A stretch of 64,000 nt of DNA from Pterobdella sp. o SKG-2022 (lineage: Eukaryota > Annelida > Clitellata > Hirudinida > Piscicolidae): NCBI GenBank assembly GCA_964035795.1, contig OZ038327.1:4501651-4565650 (forward strand), in the 5' to 3' direction. The translations under genes were made by a program, and so were the position numbers. Below, piece by piece: positions 13,139 to 25,317 of this stretch; within the stretch, counting starts at the first letter, position 1, and every line of letters begins with the position of its first letter. Under the pieces are notes generated by a model. It ran no database searches, was not told the origin of the DNA, and worked only from the letters and a program-made list of their open reading frames with translations.

Positions 13139-13255
13139 AAAAAGGGCTTTTTATAACATCTGAATAAATGTATATTTAGTGGTATTTATACATATTTTTT
13201 AATTATCCATAATTCTATGAATTAAATTTATTATCTCTTGTATATATTTTTAAAT

Positions 13256-13394
13256 TTTAGATCAAAGTGGCTGCTAGAAATTTAATGCAGTGAAGAAACA
13301 CTGTGAAACAGGTGCTAATTGTCGGCCCACGCGGGATTGAACCCAGTAACTTTAGATAATTGGTCTAATGCTCTACCTCTGAGTTATAAGAACC
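13256..13394 (-). repeat. tRNA-derived SINE, tail-truncated copy
   Basis: Head and body of the family: TCAAAGTGGCTGC...AATGCAGTG, CACTGTGAAACAGGTGC, and GGCCCACGCGGGATTGAACC with the diverged A-box end AGTTATAAGAACC. Confidence 0.85.
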
Positions 13395-13653
13395 AAAATT
13401 ATGTTTATCTGACCTAGAAACTTTTTAACCTGATGCCATTCTATTCAGATTCATAATTTCATTGTAGTATAGTTGGTTTTCTAATGATGTTTTTCTTACT
13501 TTTAGTTCTAATTATGAAAATAAACTTTGGTCAAATTCAAACTTTTTGTTTGTGGATTTTTTTATTTAAAAACTATTAAAGTTTTTTAGAAATAAAAATT
13601 GACATATGGTAGAATTTGTTTGATAGCTATCATTCGTGTTAAATGGCTGTTGT

Positions 13654-15841
13654 TTACAGCCTCCAAAACATCCACCAGTAGGTACTGTTAGGGGTGGTAG
13701 AATTCATATAGAGCTCTCGTGATGTTTATGAACAAATTAAAGTTTAAACGCAAAAAAATCCACAGAACTATTAATAAAATAAGAATATTTTTTAACAAAA
13801 CAAAAATATGAATTTTTTAATGACAGAATAAAAAAATTTTTGAATAAAATAAAAACGAAGACTTGAAATAAACAAAATTCAAAACTTTTTGACACTAAAG
13901 AATTATATTTAAAAATAACGAAAAAAATAAAAAAACCCAATTGTATAAATAAATGGTATATACTGATAATGATCAACAAATGCATTATCAACTCACAATA
14001 TGCCTGCCATCAGAAGGGTGAAGAGAAAGACGGTGAGAGTGAATAGAGCTTTAATTAACGTTTTCCACAATAAATGAAATTTTTATTGTGGCAATCAGTT
14101 AGATGAAACACTTGGCACGACATTGAAATGAATTGAAATAATGAAATAACTAAATCAAGTAGAATGAATTAAACGATGTAAAATCATAATCTTTCAGAAA
14201 CGAGTTTTAAACTATTTGAACAGTAACAAAGTATTGAAATTTCCCTAATGTTTACTAAACTTGTACTCTGAAACAGTTCTAAACGAGCATTTAAATTTGA
14301 ATCGATTTCATATTTCAACAACACTTATGGAGTCATAAACAAATATTTGATACTAAGCTTTTAGATTTAACGTTAGAAATATTACGATCAAGCGATTATT
14401 AATTGCACGATTAATTAACAAAACATACCACTGATGACAACAAGAGGATTGCGTTTAAGGTATTTGATTCCAAAAAGGCACACTTCACTCACAACTCCTG
14501 CTCTGTCCCACTCGAGTATAGCGAATTGTATTTTGTTGCCATTAAAAGACCCTTGCAAGTTGTACGACCTTGTTTCTGTAGCAAGCGTTTCGCCAAACGT
14601 TACCCATTCTTCCCTTAACCTATAGTTTCTACCTGCTCTCACCCTTATGAGGCCTTTTTGGTCTGCACTGCTTTTGACCACTGCACGGAGGGATTTTGGA
14701 TGGAAATTTTAATTTTTAAACGATGTAAATCGGTAATTTAACATTGAATAGCCTACTTGGGTAAACAAATTTGGTTTTTAAGAATCTTTTGATAATCTTT
14801 TTCAAAGTTTCATTGCAGTATGATAATCTTCTTTAGCCCAAGTAAATACTGCAAATTATTTAAACACTAAAAGTAATTTTTTAAGTCCAAAGCTTCTCGT
14901 TAACAAAGTAACATTATCGAGTACGCTAAAATTCGAAGATCTTCGAATTTTAACGTACTTAATAATGTTACTTTATTAACGAAATTCTTTGTACTCAATA
15001 AAATTACCTTTAGTGTTGAAATAATTTGCAGTATTTCATTTTATTCTTATAAGCAAATCCTCATTTAAAATTTTCTTCAGTATTGTTTCTTATCACTAAT
15101 TCATTAAGAAAACAATTTTTTCACCATTAAAAACACAAAACCTTTTGCAAGACTGAAATACACTGAAAAAAAAATCTTTTCAATAATAATACTTTTATGT
15201 TTCACAAAATTTTTTCTTATTTCATATTTTCTTTTTTCCTCAAAAAATTTCCTGATATTGATAATCTCTAATTTTTATGTCAATTGGATGATTTTTACAT
15301 AATTTCATTTCTGAATCTTTTTCTAAATAGATAAAAAACCTTCTAAAACAAAAAAAAACTATTCGAGTAAAAACTGCACAAAGTCATAACCTTTAGTAAC
15401 ATTGAAGTGAAAGTTGACGAAAAACTCATGAGCCCTGTAAACCCCCTCGAGATGGATTTCATAAAAAGTAACATTGGTATCAGAGTTCTTGTCGCAGGTG
15501 TGTGTGGCTGTTTCAAAGCCGTCAGTCTCTTTAGTGCCGAAGTAAGATGTCGAGATTATGGCATAACCGTAGACTGTTTTGATTGGTTTATTGAACAGTT
15601 AGAAATATTTGAGTTTAAAAAAACAGTTAGAAGAATTTGAGTTTATATGGACAGTAGGATATATTCCAGTTCAAGTAGAGTTTTTTTGTTCATATAGTTT
15701 ATTAAATTGACTGTTATTGAATATAATTATAATATATATTATCAACATTCATTAAAAGGAATTATAACCATCTTCGAAGTTGGCTATATGAATTGATGCC
15801 AGAAAGGTTGCTAGAAAAGCGAAACAAATATTGCTGCCCAT
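13654..15841 (-). CDS. Receptor-cluster gene 1: single-module type I membrane protein
   Basis: Five minus-strand exons with compatible phases: signal peptide 15769-15841 (MGSNICFAFLATFLASIHI), A exon 15391-15573, B exon 14429-14680, transmembrane exon 13997-14048 (LFTLTVFLFTLLMAGIL) and a 31-nt tail exon 13654-13684 (TYWWMFWRL then stop). Signal/A, A/B and B/TM junctions are phase 1 and the TM/tail junction is phase 2. The total is 197 codons including stop. A has HTCDKN and ends FFVNFHFNVT; B has TRSYNLQGSFNGNKIQ then EWDRAGVVSEVCLF, the proximal-type module signature of this family. The tail exon is the least certain part. It matches the length of the tail exon of cluster gene 6. A 190-bp foldback repeat sits in the A-B intron. 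Likely a cell-surface recognition protein; ligand unknown. Confidence 0.7.
14847..15036. repeat. Foldback (inverted-repeat) element
   Basis: A long imperfect palindrome centred on CGAAGATCTTCG (about 14935-14946). The outer arms are TACTGCAAATTATTT and AAATAATTTGCAGTA, and the inner arms include GTTAACAAAGTAACATTAT and its complement. It looks like a MITE-type hairpin element inserted in an intron of cluster gene 1. Confidence 0.8.
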
Positions 15842-16291
15842 TGGGTTCAAACCGCAGAATAATATGAAAAACTGGGGTTATTTTGGGGTTGTATTGTTTT
15901 GACGTATGTATTTTATCGTTGGTTCATTTTTAGTTGAAAAGATAAAAGCGAAACGTCAGATAATATTTAGGGGTTTGGTCAGGTCTGGAACTGCATATTT
16001 TAAATGCAAAGTTTATAAAATATTAAATTCAGCTGTTTTTTTATTTCAAGTAACGCATTTGGAAAATTTTAGCTTTTCTAGTCACTATTTCTTAGGTATA
16101 AATAAAAAATTCATTCATAAAGAAATCTAAATATAACTGAGCGATGTTAAAAAAAATGTCTGTTGGTCTTGGTTGAAAAAAATGTGGATGATTTTTCGCA
16201 ATTAAAATTTGATTCTGGGCTCAAACAGAAGTTCAATTTTTCGATTACATCATAATAAAAACAAATACAGTACTTTTTCATAGAATTCAAG

Positions 16292-16366
16292 TAATGTAAT
16301 GTGGTATTACAAAGCGCTTTTTCTTGTAGCTCAAAGCTATAAATTTAATAAAGCGGAAACATACCT
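16292..16366 (-). repeat. tRNA-derived SINE, tail fragment
   Basis: Only the 3' half survives: AATGTAATGTGGTATTACAAAGCGC through TAAATTTAATAAAGCGGAAACA. Confidence 0.7.
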
Positions 16367-16450
16367 ATGTATATATTTCTATATCTAATACATATAAGCA
16401 TTTAGCAAATGCATTATACATAATAGTTAATAACTTCTGAAAATTCAAAG

Positions 16451-16915
16451 CTTCAAGCAGCCTCGTGAAACTTCGCGCTGGTGCATTGCTCGAGAATAAA
16501 GACAATTGGCCAACTTACACAACCGTTGTCGTGCGTTCAACGGGGTATTACAATCTTCAAGGGGATGCTAAAAATGCCGAGATACAGTATGTTGTCATTG
16601 AGTGGGAGAATCATGGAGTTTTGGACCAGATGTGCATTTTCTCAGCAAAAGTGTCTTCTTCAAACGCCATTATAAGACTATTAGGTTAGTTTCAGTGATT
16701 TTCATGCAAAGATTTTTTAAAAGGTCATAATGTTGATAAAAATTCAGTGTTGATCAACCTTTTTTTGGCTATTCTTCTGCTCATACTCCTCTTCTTGTGA
16801 GTACTTTTATTTCTGTTTCATAAAACTCAGTTTTTTCCATTTGTTAACAATCATTTGAAATTATTTCGACTGATAATTTTCAAATAGAATCCATGAAATC
16901 TTCACATTTTTATAA
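16451..16915 (+). pseudogene. Receptor-cluster gene 2: 5'-truncated copy (B exon, TM, tail)
   Basis: Plus-strand B exon 16451-16684 enters and leaves in phase 1 and carries the proximal-type signature (STGYYNLQGDAKNAEIQ, VIEWENHGVLDQMCIF). A TM exon 16748-16796 follows (LINLFLAILLLILLF), ending in phase 2. The in-phase tail exon 16888-16915 adds LIHEIFTFL and stops, a short tail like those of cluster genes 1 and 6. A second frame of the same tail exon is open much further, to 17104, and encodes a 71-residue coiled-coil-like peptide (QESMEMVRVHKNKVNQL). It does not match the TM phase. No signal peptide or A exon was found between here and cluster gene 1, which starts at 15841 on the other strand, so this copy is probably incomplete. 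Confidence 0.6.
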
Positions 16916-17525
16916 TAATTTTCAAGTTTTTACGAGAAAATGCATGGAACAAATTCAAGAATCGATGGAAATGGTAAGAGTACACAAAAATAAAGTAAAC
17001 CAGCTGAATGATGAATTGCAAGAAAAATTTGAAGCATCAAAAGCTGCATTAACTGAATCAAAAATAAAAGAAAAAAAGAACCATTTGCAACAGAAATACT
17101 TATAATTATTTAGAAATTATTATTTTATGGAAGCACCTATATTTACATAAAAATATTTATATTTATTAAAAAAAACACCTTCATAGAGAAATACTTATAT
17201 TCATATATGAATAATCACATTTATATAGGAAAGCCCATATTTAATGTTGAGACATCAAACAGGGATGATTGGAAAATTTCGATTGTTTTTTTTATTCCAA
17301 CACTTCACCTTAACAAAATATTCTCAGTAATTATTTTTGCTATAGTCATGGTCTCTGTTCGACATAAAAACTGTATTATTTCCTCATTGTTGTTTCATTA
17401 ATTCAATGTTTTCCATCCTTTAACAACGACTGTAAAAACCAATAAAAAAGCATGTTGTTTTCAATATGGTTGAAAATTAATTTTTTCCTTGTTTTTTGTC
17501 TATATCCATATTTCGTGAAATCAAA

Positions 17526-17600
17526 CGTCAAAAGACACTGTGGAGAGGAACTACTTGTTGGCCCTACACGGGTACGAACCCAGTTACTTTTATCTGATCT
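17526..17600 (-). repeat. tRNA-derived SINE, head fragment
   Basis: Degraded copy retaining GACACTGTGGAGAGG, TTGGCCCTACACGGGTACGAACCC and part of the anticodon arm. Confidence 0.6.
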
Positions 17601-18389
17601 ATACTGACCAGCAATAAAATAGGGCTTAAATGTGTTTTAATAATAATAATATAACCATCGAGTTGCTCAAGTCGTATAGTTGACTGAGTTTCTCTTGGGT
17701 AACTCTTTTCACACTTCTTCTCCATAAAAATTTTTGTTGGACAAGAAAAAGAGTTTCGAGTTTTATTTTTGAGATAAGTTTGACATCTCTTTAATGTCTG
17801 TGGTATGGTGGTTAGAGGTCTGCTTGGAAAATTGAATGATAGCAAAAAAGTTTTAAAGTATCAATAAAATTTATTTATTTTTTAGAGTTTCAAAAACATT
17901 AAGAAATGAAAAAGTTTTTCGTTTCCCCAAGCCCGGCTTCCCACCAACTTTCACGATTCCCTGTTCGATTGCCTCTTCTATTGATATAATGATGGAAATT
18001 TATTCGAAATGGAAAATAATAAGAATTCCATGTAATAGAAAAATAAAAATAAATAAAATCTTTGAAATTTTAACACTCAAGTTATCAACATGCAACTCAA
18101 ATTTATTCTTTCAATGAGTAAGTTCAAAAATAATATAAAACTTTAAATTTGAAATAAATTCTGAATTTTAAATATTAATATTTGATATTTTTTATTTTTT
18201 AATTTTAGTAATTTCAACATTTAATAGTTTTATAATGTTTAATAATTCAAAATAACTTATATTTTGAGCATCCAGTTATCAAATGATTATTATCTCAATT
18301 TCCCTACTTTTTTTTGCTTTAGAACAAAAACCTTTTTCGCACTAACATTTTTACTTTCAATAATGAGCTTCCTCTACCATGACCCTGAA
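17601..18389. other. AT-rich stretch, no gene seen
   Basis: On the minus strand, 17640-17845 is open (starting SFNFPSRPLTTIPQTL) and could be an exon, but I find no partner. The rest is AT-rich background. Confidence 0.3.
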
Positions 18390-18680
18390 TCAGCTTTGAA
18401 CCTAACAAGAACTTATTCTCACTGAACCTAAATTACAATTTCGAACAAAAAAATAAGCAATATTATTATAGTGGAATGAAACTGATCTTCAAGACCACTA
18501 ATCCCAATCCTAACTCTGTCCTAAGCCTGATTTTAATTCCAACCTAAACCTTAAGTCCAAAGCTAATCCAAAACCTGAACCACCTTTAGCCTTTTCTCTT
18601 TTTATAACTTTAAGCCTTACTAAATTCCAACCATAACTCAAATAAAATCCTAACCGTAATCCAACCTTGCGAAACGCCAT
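18390..18680. repeat. Degenerate CCTAA/AACC-rich simple repeat
   Basis: The plus strand shows many scattered AACCTAA, AATCCTAA and CCAACC words in an irregular array, resembling a decayed telomere-like or CCTAA minisatellite. There is no open frame of interest. Confidence 0.5.
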
Positions 18681-18858
18681 TTTACTTTGTTGTGTCTTGA
18701 ATTTTGTGAGTTTTCAACTGTACAAACAAACTTTTATTAACAAGATAGAAACACTTCACTAATAAGAGTAAATAACGCTAAAAGAATAAACTTGATTATG
18801 AATCAACCAAATTATATCGCACACAGAAATGTCAATGCTTATTTATCTATATCTAGAT

Positions 18859-19114
18859 GCGCAGTTCCTTTTTTCAGGTATATGCACAGCCTATATACAT
18901 AAATAAGGGAAAACTACCCACAAAAACACAAAAAAAGGTCCCTCTTGCCACTCAAGAGAGAATTTCTCATTTACATAATATGATCTACAAAGGGGTGCAG
19001 TTCCTTCTTTCAGATATATACACAGCCTATATACATTAATAACTGAAAACTACCCACAACAATCACAAACTCGAGAGAAAATTTCTCATTTACATAATGT
19101 GATCTACAAAGGGG
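18859..19114. repeat. Two-copy tandem duplication, unit about 120-136 bp
   Basis: Units at about 18859-18994 and 18996-19114 share GCAGTTCCTT.TTTCAG, ACAGCCTATATACAT, AAAACTACCCACAA, GAGAGAAAATTTCTCATTT and ATGATCTACAAAGGGG, with an internal deletion in the second unit. Confidence 0.85.
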
Positions 19115-19235
19115 AATATAATTAAGACAAAACTTACGTAGGAAAAACAAAAAGAAACGTTGAAATGAAATGGACAAAACATGCAGCAGTGAAAGGGACT
19201 TCTGAACCAGCCAAACACATTTCAAAGTACCCTGA

Positions 19236-19410
19236 TGTAATGTAATGCGGTATTTATAAAGCTCTTTTCCTTATAGATCAAAGCGATTGTTAAAAATTTA
19301 ATGTAGTGAAATCACACTGTGGAACAGGTGCTAATTGTCGGCCCAAGAGAGATCGAACTCGGTAACTTCAGATAATTATTCTAATGATCAACTATTGAGC
19401 TATAGGGGCC
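19236..19410 (-). repeat. tRNA-derived SINE, full-length copy
   Basis: Complete in minus orientation, from TGTAATGTAATGCGG through CACACTGTGGAACAGGTGC and AGATCGAACTCGG to TATAGGGGCC. Confidence 0.9.
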
Positions 19411-19810
19411 TACTGATAAATTCTACGAAAAAATCTTAATGCGTGCTCCGAATGATTGGGAAAAAATACAGATATCGCAAACCTTCATTAATTCAAATGC
19501 AAAAACCCCACTCTAAGTGATTTTTAAGACATTAAGAATATAATATTATTTAAAAATTTTATTACATAATAGATATTATTTTTTGTTTTTGTTCACCTAT
19601 CTTTCTATTACTGTCCCTAATTTACATTTTATAGATTTTATTATATTTCTTTGCAACGTTTATGAGCTTCAATATTAACTTATTATCATAGAGATTAATT
19701 TCTCTACATCAAAAAAAAAATTTTTCTTTGAAATTACAAATTAACATTGAAATAATAGCATTGAAAAATAAGTTGTCTCTAAATTAGTTAATAACCAAAT
19801 TGTATTACTT

Positions 19811-19970
19811 AAAGTCTTTGTTTAAACTGCTTTATAACCATAATTACTAAATAACTTTTTCGCTAATGTTTTATGATGAGACTAAACTTATCGAAAATTA
19901 TAGCTATTTATTTTGCTCAATAAAATTACTAAAACTCTTCTATAATTCGACGTAAAAAATTGTCAAATTT
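19811..19970. repeat. Dispersed repeat copy (also at 27664-27820)
   Basis: About 150 bases starting AGTCTTTGTTTAAACTGC and ending ATTGTCAAAT recur at 27664-27820 in the same orientation with scattered differences. A partial relative (GTTTTATGATGAAGTTTCAC) occurs near 51055. This is an interspersed, probably non-coding mobile repeat. Confidence 0.8.
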
Positions 19971-20273
19971 TGTTTCCAATAGCAGTATATATGAGCGGTT
20001 TCGTTGGTGTGTTTCTTATACTTGAAAATGTTACTTAGTTAATGAAAAGCTGTGTATCTCAATATAATAAACTAGTGTTTTCAAATATACTCAAGTTTAT
20101 TTTGGGAATGATAAATTTGAGAGCGATCAAACAAGACTCCACTAAGAATCGAACTCAATTTCTTTGTACCTTACTTCTGACGCTTTACTCTCGAGTTAGT
20201 TGTACCTTAAAATATAAAATATTCATTACGTCAGAGTTCAAATCAAATCCATTTTTAATATGATATAAACAAC

Positions 20274-21901
20274 ATGAAACGAAATTATTATATTTTATGC
20301 ATCTTTCTGTCTGAATTGCACATTTGTCTCTCGTGTGGTAAGAAACAAATTATTTATGGAATAGTATTCGAGTACCGTATTGATGAGTAAATGTTATGTT
20401 GAGAATATTATCATTCAAACCATAATATTCTAGTGTCGAACTATTTCAAATAATATTTTTAAAATATTTTTATTTATCGATGAAACTTTACCCTATATAA
20501 CAACTATAAATAACTTGATTATTATAATAAATAGATAATAAGTTCATGTGCAAGCTCAATGATAAACACTGCTGTGTAAAGTCAATAAAGATATATCGTA
20601 TTATTTAATGATAAAGTCATCAAAAATTATAAGACGTGTATGAAAACGTGGCATTGAAAAGCTTTTATGATGATTTTCCCACACCGGCTCTCGGCATTGA
20701 TAAGAACACTTCAACATGTGACTCAAACATGAAGAATGCCAAAATTTTCATGGTGCAAGTGCCTCCGTCCACGGATCATCTTGAGTTTTGCATAGAGATC
20801 TATATGAGCGGCCCATCAGGTGAGGTTTCTATTTTATTATATTGTTTTGGTTAGATTTCATTTTACTAATATTTTTCCGAACATGAACAGTAAAATATGG
20901 TTATAACCCCGATAGAAATAAATTAAAAATGATCTGAAATTCTAAATTACGTAAAGCATTAAAATGAAACATGAAGTTCTAGCTGAATATGAAAAAAATG
21001 ATTCACAGGTCGTTTGAATGTTCGCGGTAGTACTGGTATTGAAAGAAACAAAGACACTATTTTTCTCAGTGTAAAAACAGAAGGTAGAATAAAACAAAAA
21101 CTAATAGGAAATATCGATCAAAGTGATGTGCAGTTTGTTTATTTGGAGTGGTTGCCAAAAGTTGTTGTGAGAAAAGTGTGTACTTTCACCATTCAAAAAC
21201 GTCCTCATACCATTTACTGGACAGGTATGTGTGTGAAAATGAGGTGATTGTGTCAAATAAAATTTTATTTTGTATATAACTCAGCTGCTAAATCATTGAA
21301 CTAATTTTTTAAAGTTACCGAGTTCGTTCGTGTTAGGCTAACAGTTAGCATCTGTTCCCTCGTTTTAATATTTTTCAAAACGTTTCACAAACCTTTTGTA
21401 CATATATTGGGACTCACATTTCAAATTAAAGTGATATTGATCTACACATAAATGATTACTAAGAAATATTAATTTATAATTATACCACCGAGTAACATTT
21501 CACTGATTAGCACCTGTTCCACAAGGTGTTTCGCTACATTCAATTTACAGCAAGTGCTTTGATCTATAAGGAAGAGTGCTTTATAAATACTATATTACAT
21601 TATATTACAAATTTATAAATATTTTACTGGATATAACATCGACAGTGGATCCTTTCATGAGGACCTCTTTAATAACATCTGTTGTTCTCTTGCAGCTCAT
21701 CATTATCGCTTCTCTCAGCTATCAGTAGGATGACTTTATCTATTCTTTAAATACCTTCATAATAACGTTTATACGCTTTTAATTAATTGAATTTCGTGTT
21801 AATTAACTTTCTTTTTTTTAAGCGTGATGAAAAGTGACGAGGACAACCGCCAGTATTTACCAACTAATATATTTAAGTTTGATTCTTTGACCAAGAAATG
21901 A
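20274..21901 (+). CDS. Receptor-cluster gene 3: complete single-module type I membrane protein
   Basis: Five plus-strand exons joined in frame: signal peptide 20274-20337 (MKRNYYILCIFLSELHICLS, 64 nt, phase 1), A exon 20634-20819 (186 nt), B exon 21009-21224 (216 nt), TM exon 21646-21724 (SVVLLQLIIIASLSY) and tail exon 21823-21901, ending KFDSLTKK then TGA. Total 208 codons including stop. A shows ENVALKSF, NTSTCDSN and EFCIEIY, the distal-type signature; B shows VQFVYLEWLPK and RKVCTFTI. All splice sites are GT-AG. The N-terminal NVA...TC pattern and the Cys near the B end recall F5/8C-fucolectin jelly-roll domains, so a galactose-binding-like fold is my best guess. SINE debris lies in the B-TM intron. 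Probably a plasma-membrane recognition protein with a short hydrophilic tail. Confidence 0.75.
21314..21366 (+). repeat. tRNA-derived SINE, head fragment
   Basis: Diverged piece reading GTTACCGAGTTCGTTCGTG then GTTAGCATCTGTTCCCTCG, the B-box half of the family. Confidence 0.5.
21498..21610 (+). repeat. tRNA-derived SINE, body and tail fragment
   Basis: Plus-orientation body/tail: TTAGCACCTGTTCCACAAGG, TCGCTACATTCAATTTACAGC, TATAAGGAAGAGTGC, ending ATTACATTATATTACA. Confidence 0.85.
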
Positions 21902-22518
21902 GCCTCTTCTATCAAATTTTTTCATTTAACTTAATAGATTTTTATCATTTATTTGTTTAAATATGAGTATAATGGTAAGATCAATACTACCGAACTATTC
22001 TTTTTAAATAAAGTTCTGTTTGAAAAAATTGAGGTGTTAGCTTACGAAAAAAAGGATAAAATAAAACAAAAGCTTTCAAAAGTTTATTTCGAAGTTTTTC
22101 GATTTCTTAGAGCTATCATCAGATCACTTGATAGTGATTTACTATTTTAAATGAATGGATTCGTTGTTACTACTATAAATATGATATTTATTATCTTCTC
22201 TATCAGGATTTTAAGAAAAACAGCAAAACTTCGAATAAAATAATTTTGGGAAAAAAGCTATATTTTCGAATATTTTGATTGTCATTCGTAAGCATAAGTA
22301 AGTAATTATGAGAATTAAAAAATGTCCAAGCAGGCAGTTCATCTGGTAGAATGACATGCGCGTCAAAAAAATATTCTATAAATTAACAAAAATTTTATGC
22401 TTTATTCGTCAAAATTTTATTTTCTATTGTATAGATTCTCATTACACAGGTATCAATAATTGATTTTTTTTCTCTGTCTTTAAGGGTTTGCATTGCTCTT
22501 GGAACGTTCCAGAGCTTT

Positions 22519-25281
22519 TTATATTTTTTCAGCAACTTTATTTGTTGTCTCGGGTGCTGTTGCCTTCTGCTGAGCTTCAACTTTTTGACCTGTGCTTAGA
22601 GCAAGAATGTTTTCCGAAACTTTTTTTTTTTTTTTCGTTTTCTTTTGAGCAGTTTTTTGTTTATTTTGTTTTTTGATCTGAAAATTGTTTTGTTTTTTTT
22701 GGTTTCCAGAAGCTACTTTCTTTTTTTTCGTTATACTTCGGCTTGTTCGATTTATATTTTTGTGTTTTTTCTTTTTAAGTCTGTTTAGGGTGGGTCAATT
22801 AAATTTGATTTGTGTAGTGAATTAAAATAATGCTTCATAAAATTAAAATGAAAGATTACCTTAGTATTGAAACCAAGACCAGTAAAAAGCTGACAACAAC
22901 AGCAACCAATATCCCATTGATGAACTTCTCTAATGTTTTTTTGAAGTATTTCAATTGAGAAATTGTGATGCGATAATGCTTAAATGCAACTCACTTTTTT
23001 TTATGCCAAAAACATAGCTAAACTGCATAACTTCTATATCGAAGACACACACAGCATCTATCACACCACCCCTTCCCCATTCAATTCTAATGTATTGTAT
23101 TTTGGCACCTTCAAACGAACCACTCATGTTGTAAAAACCAGATCTATCCACGGTCAAATACCCATAAATCTCCCACGAGCTCTTGTCTTTATATTTGTCA
23201 GTGGCACAAATTTGAAACAGACTTTTCAACCCATCTGAAAAATTAATTAGCGATGTATAAAAAAATACTTATAATTATTTGTATGTATTATTATGAAAAT
23301 GTACTGTTTGTCAAATTGTAGTAAACTTCAACGTAATACTCTGTGGCTTGGTACATTTTCGATAGATGCACTTCATATCTATCAACTTCACCAAAATGGT
23401 TTCGATCGCACCCTTTAGACCCACCAAAACCGTTTGATCTAACCCAACCAAAAAATGTCTTTGCTATAACCGCTAGATTTCGATCTGGAACTGATTGTGG
23501 GACATATTAAATTATCATTTAATGTTTTATAAGTTTACAGAATATCAAATATAACTTCAATTTTGGATGCAAGTTATTGTTGAATGTTGAAGTTCAACGT
23601 CGAGCAATAATTGATCAAAAAAAAAAAAGAAGAAAACAAAATATTTTTGAATTTTTCTATGAGCGAATTTCAAATCTCACAACCTGAAGACTTTTTTTAA
23701 AAAATGGTTTCATAAGCAATAAATTAATATTCCAAATATTGTACCCAGCAGCTACTAAATATTCTGATTTTTGTCCTAGTTTTTAAACTATATGGAAGTG
23801 TTCAATATTGTTTAGGGATGATCAAAAATTACTAGTTTATTTCATCCGATCAAAAACTAGTTTGTTTTTTTTTTGACAATATTAAAAATTTTCACTCGTT
23901 CATCTAGCATAGAACTGTTTACCTTCTTCAAAGTAAAATTTCTATTTGCAGCCAAGCTTCAACATTTCATCCATACATAAACTCAATATTCAAACGATCG
24001 ATAGTTTGTGAGGAAGTTATAAGATTAAGACATAAAGCACTGTTCGATATACCATGCACCATTGAGGTTGGTAACAAATTAAAGTTTCGAATCTTTTGAT
24101 CATTTGGTTTTATTTGGCTTATTAGAAAATTTCCCAGTTAAACATGTTTTGATTATTTTGATTTCCAAATTTTAACTTTCATTTTTGAAAATAATGGATT
24201 ATTTATAATTCTTTCGTTTCAAGTTTAAAAGTTAAACGCTAAGTTAAATTTATATATGTTACAACTTCATGTTGAATTAAATCAAATATTTTTAAAAAAC
24301 AGTAACGTGTGTATTTTTAATTTAAAAAACTTTGATTAGATTATATTGTTACTGCTACCCTTAGAACCGCATTTTTTTAATCTTTTCTTGCAACTTTTCA
24401 AACCAACTCCAGGCTATCACACAAGACCACGTGGAAACAAATGAATATTATTTACATACTTTGAGAAAATACTTAGAAACTTTCAAACAACAAAAGCAAC
24501 TCATTGAAGGTAAACTTAACGAACAACAATTTCACATATTGGAAATAAATAAAACAAAAAATACGTGAATTTTAAAATCCTTACTTTTGTTACGTGAGAA
24601 GAGGGAAGAGTCTATTTTGTATTTATCCATCCTATCTCGTAGACTTGTAGTTAACATAGAAAAAGAGCATTTATCAGTTTCAAGGAAAGTCGTAGTATTA
24701 GAAGTAATAGTAGTATTAGTAGTAAAAAGAGTAGTAGAAGTTGTTAAGGTAGCAATAGTCGTGGTAGTTGTTTTTGTAGTCGTAGTAGCTGCTGTAGAAA
24801 TAATAGGAATTTTCTTGAAACTTTTAGTAGTTGTTTTTTGTTTTCTAGTTATAAGAGGAGTGGTTGTGAGGATGGGAGCGATCGTTGTTGCTATTGGCTT
24901 ACTAGTTATATCAAGATAATAAATAACATTGTATATAAGAGAAATAATAGTTGTAGTAGTAGTAAAAGTAGTTGTTGAAACAGCTGTAGTAGTACTGGTA
25001 GCAAAGGTTGTTGCTATTACTATAGTCATAGTAGTATTAGTTTTTGTATTAACAGTGGTATAAGCAGATGTTGTTGCTTGTGGACTAAATGTAAGAAAAA
25101 GAGTCGTTGTCATAGTAGTAGTAAATGAAGTTAGAGTAGTAGTTGCAATGGTAGTAGTAAAAATAGTAATTGCAGTGGTAATAAGATTAGAAGTAGTAGC
25201 AGTAGAAGTTGTAGTAATAATAGTTGTAGCAGAAGTAGTAGTAGTAAAAGTAGTTGTGATAGAAGTAGAAGTAGAAGTAGC

Positions 25282-25317
<36 letters not shown>

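Noticed and set aside
24532..24584. C-terminal end of a free-standing Thr-rich protein (frame running to a stop at 24532)
   Set aside because: A strong GTAAGG donor at 24583-24584 and phase agreement with the next A exon make an internal exon more likely than a stop here.
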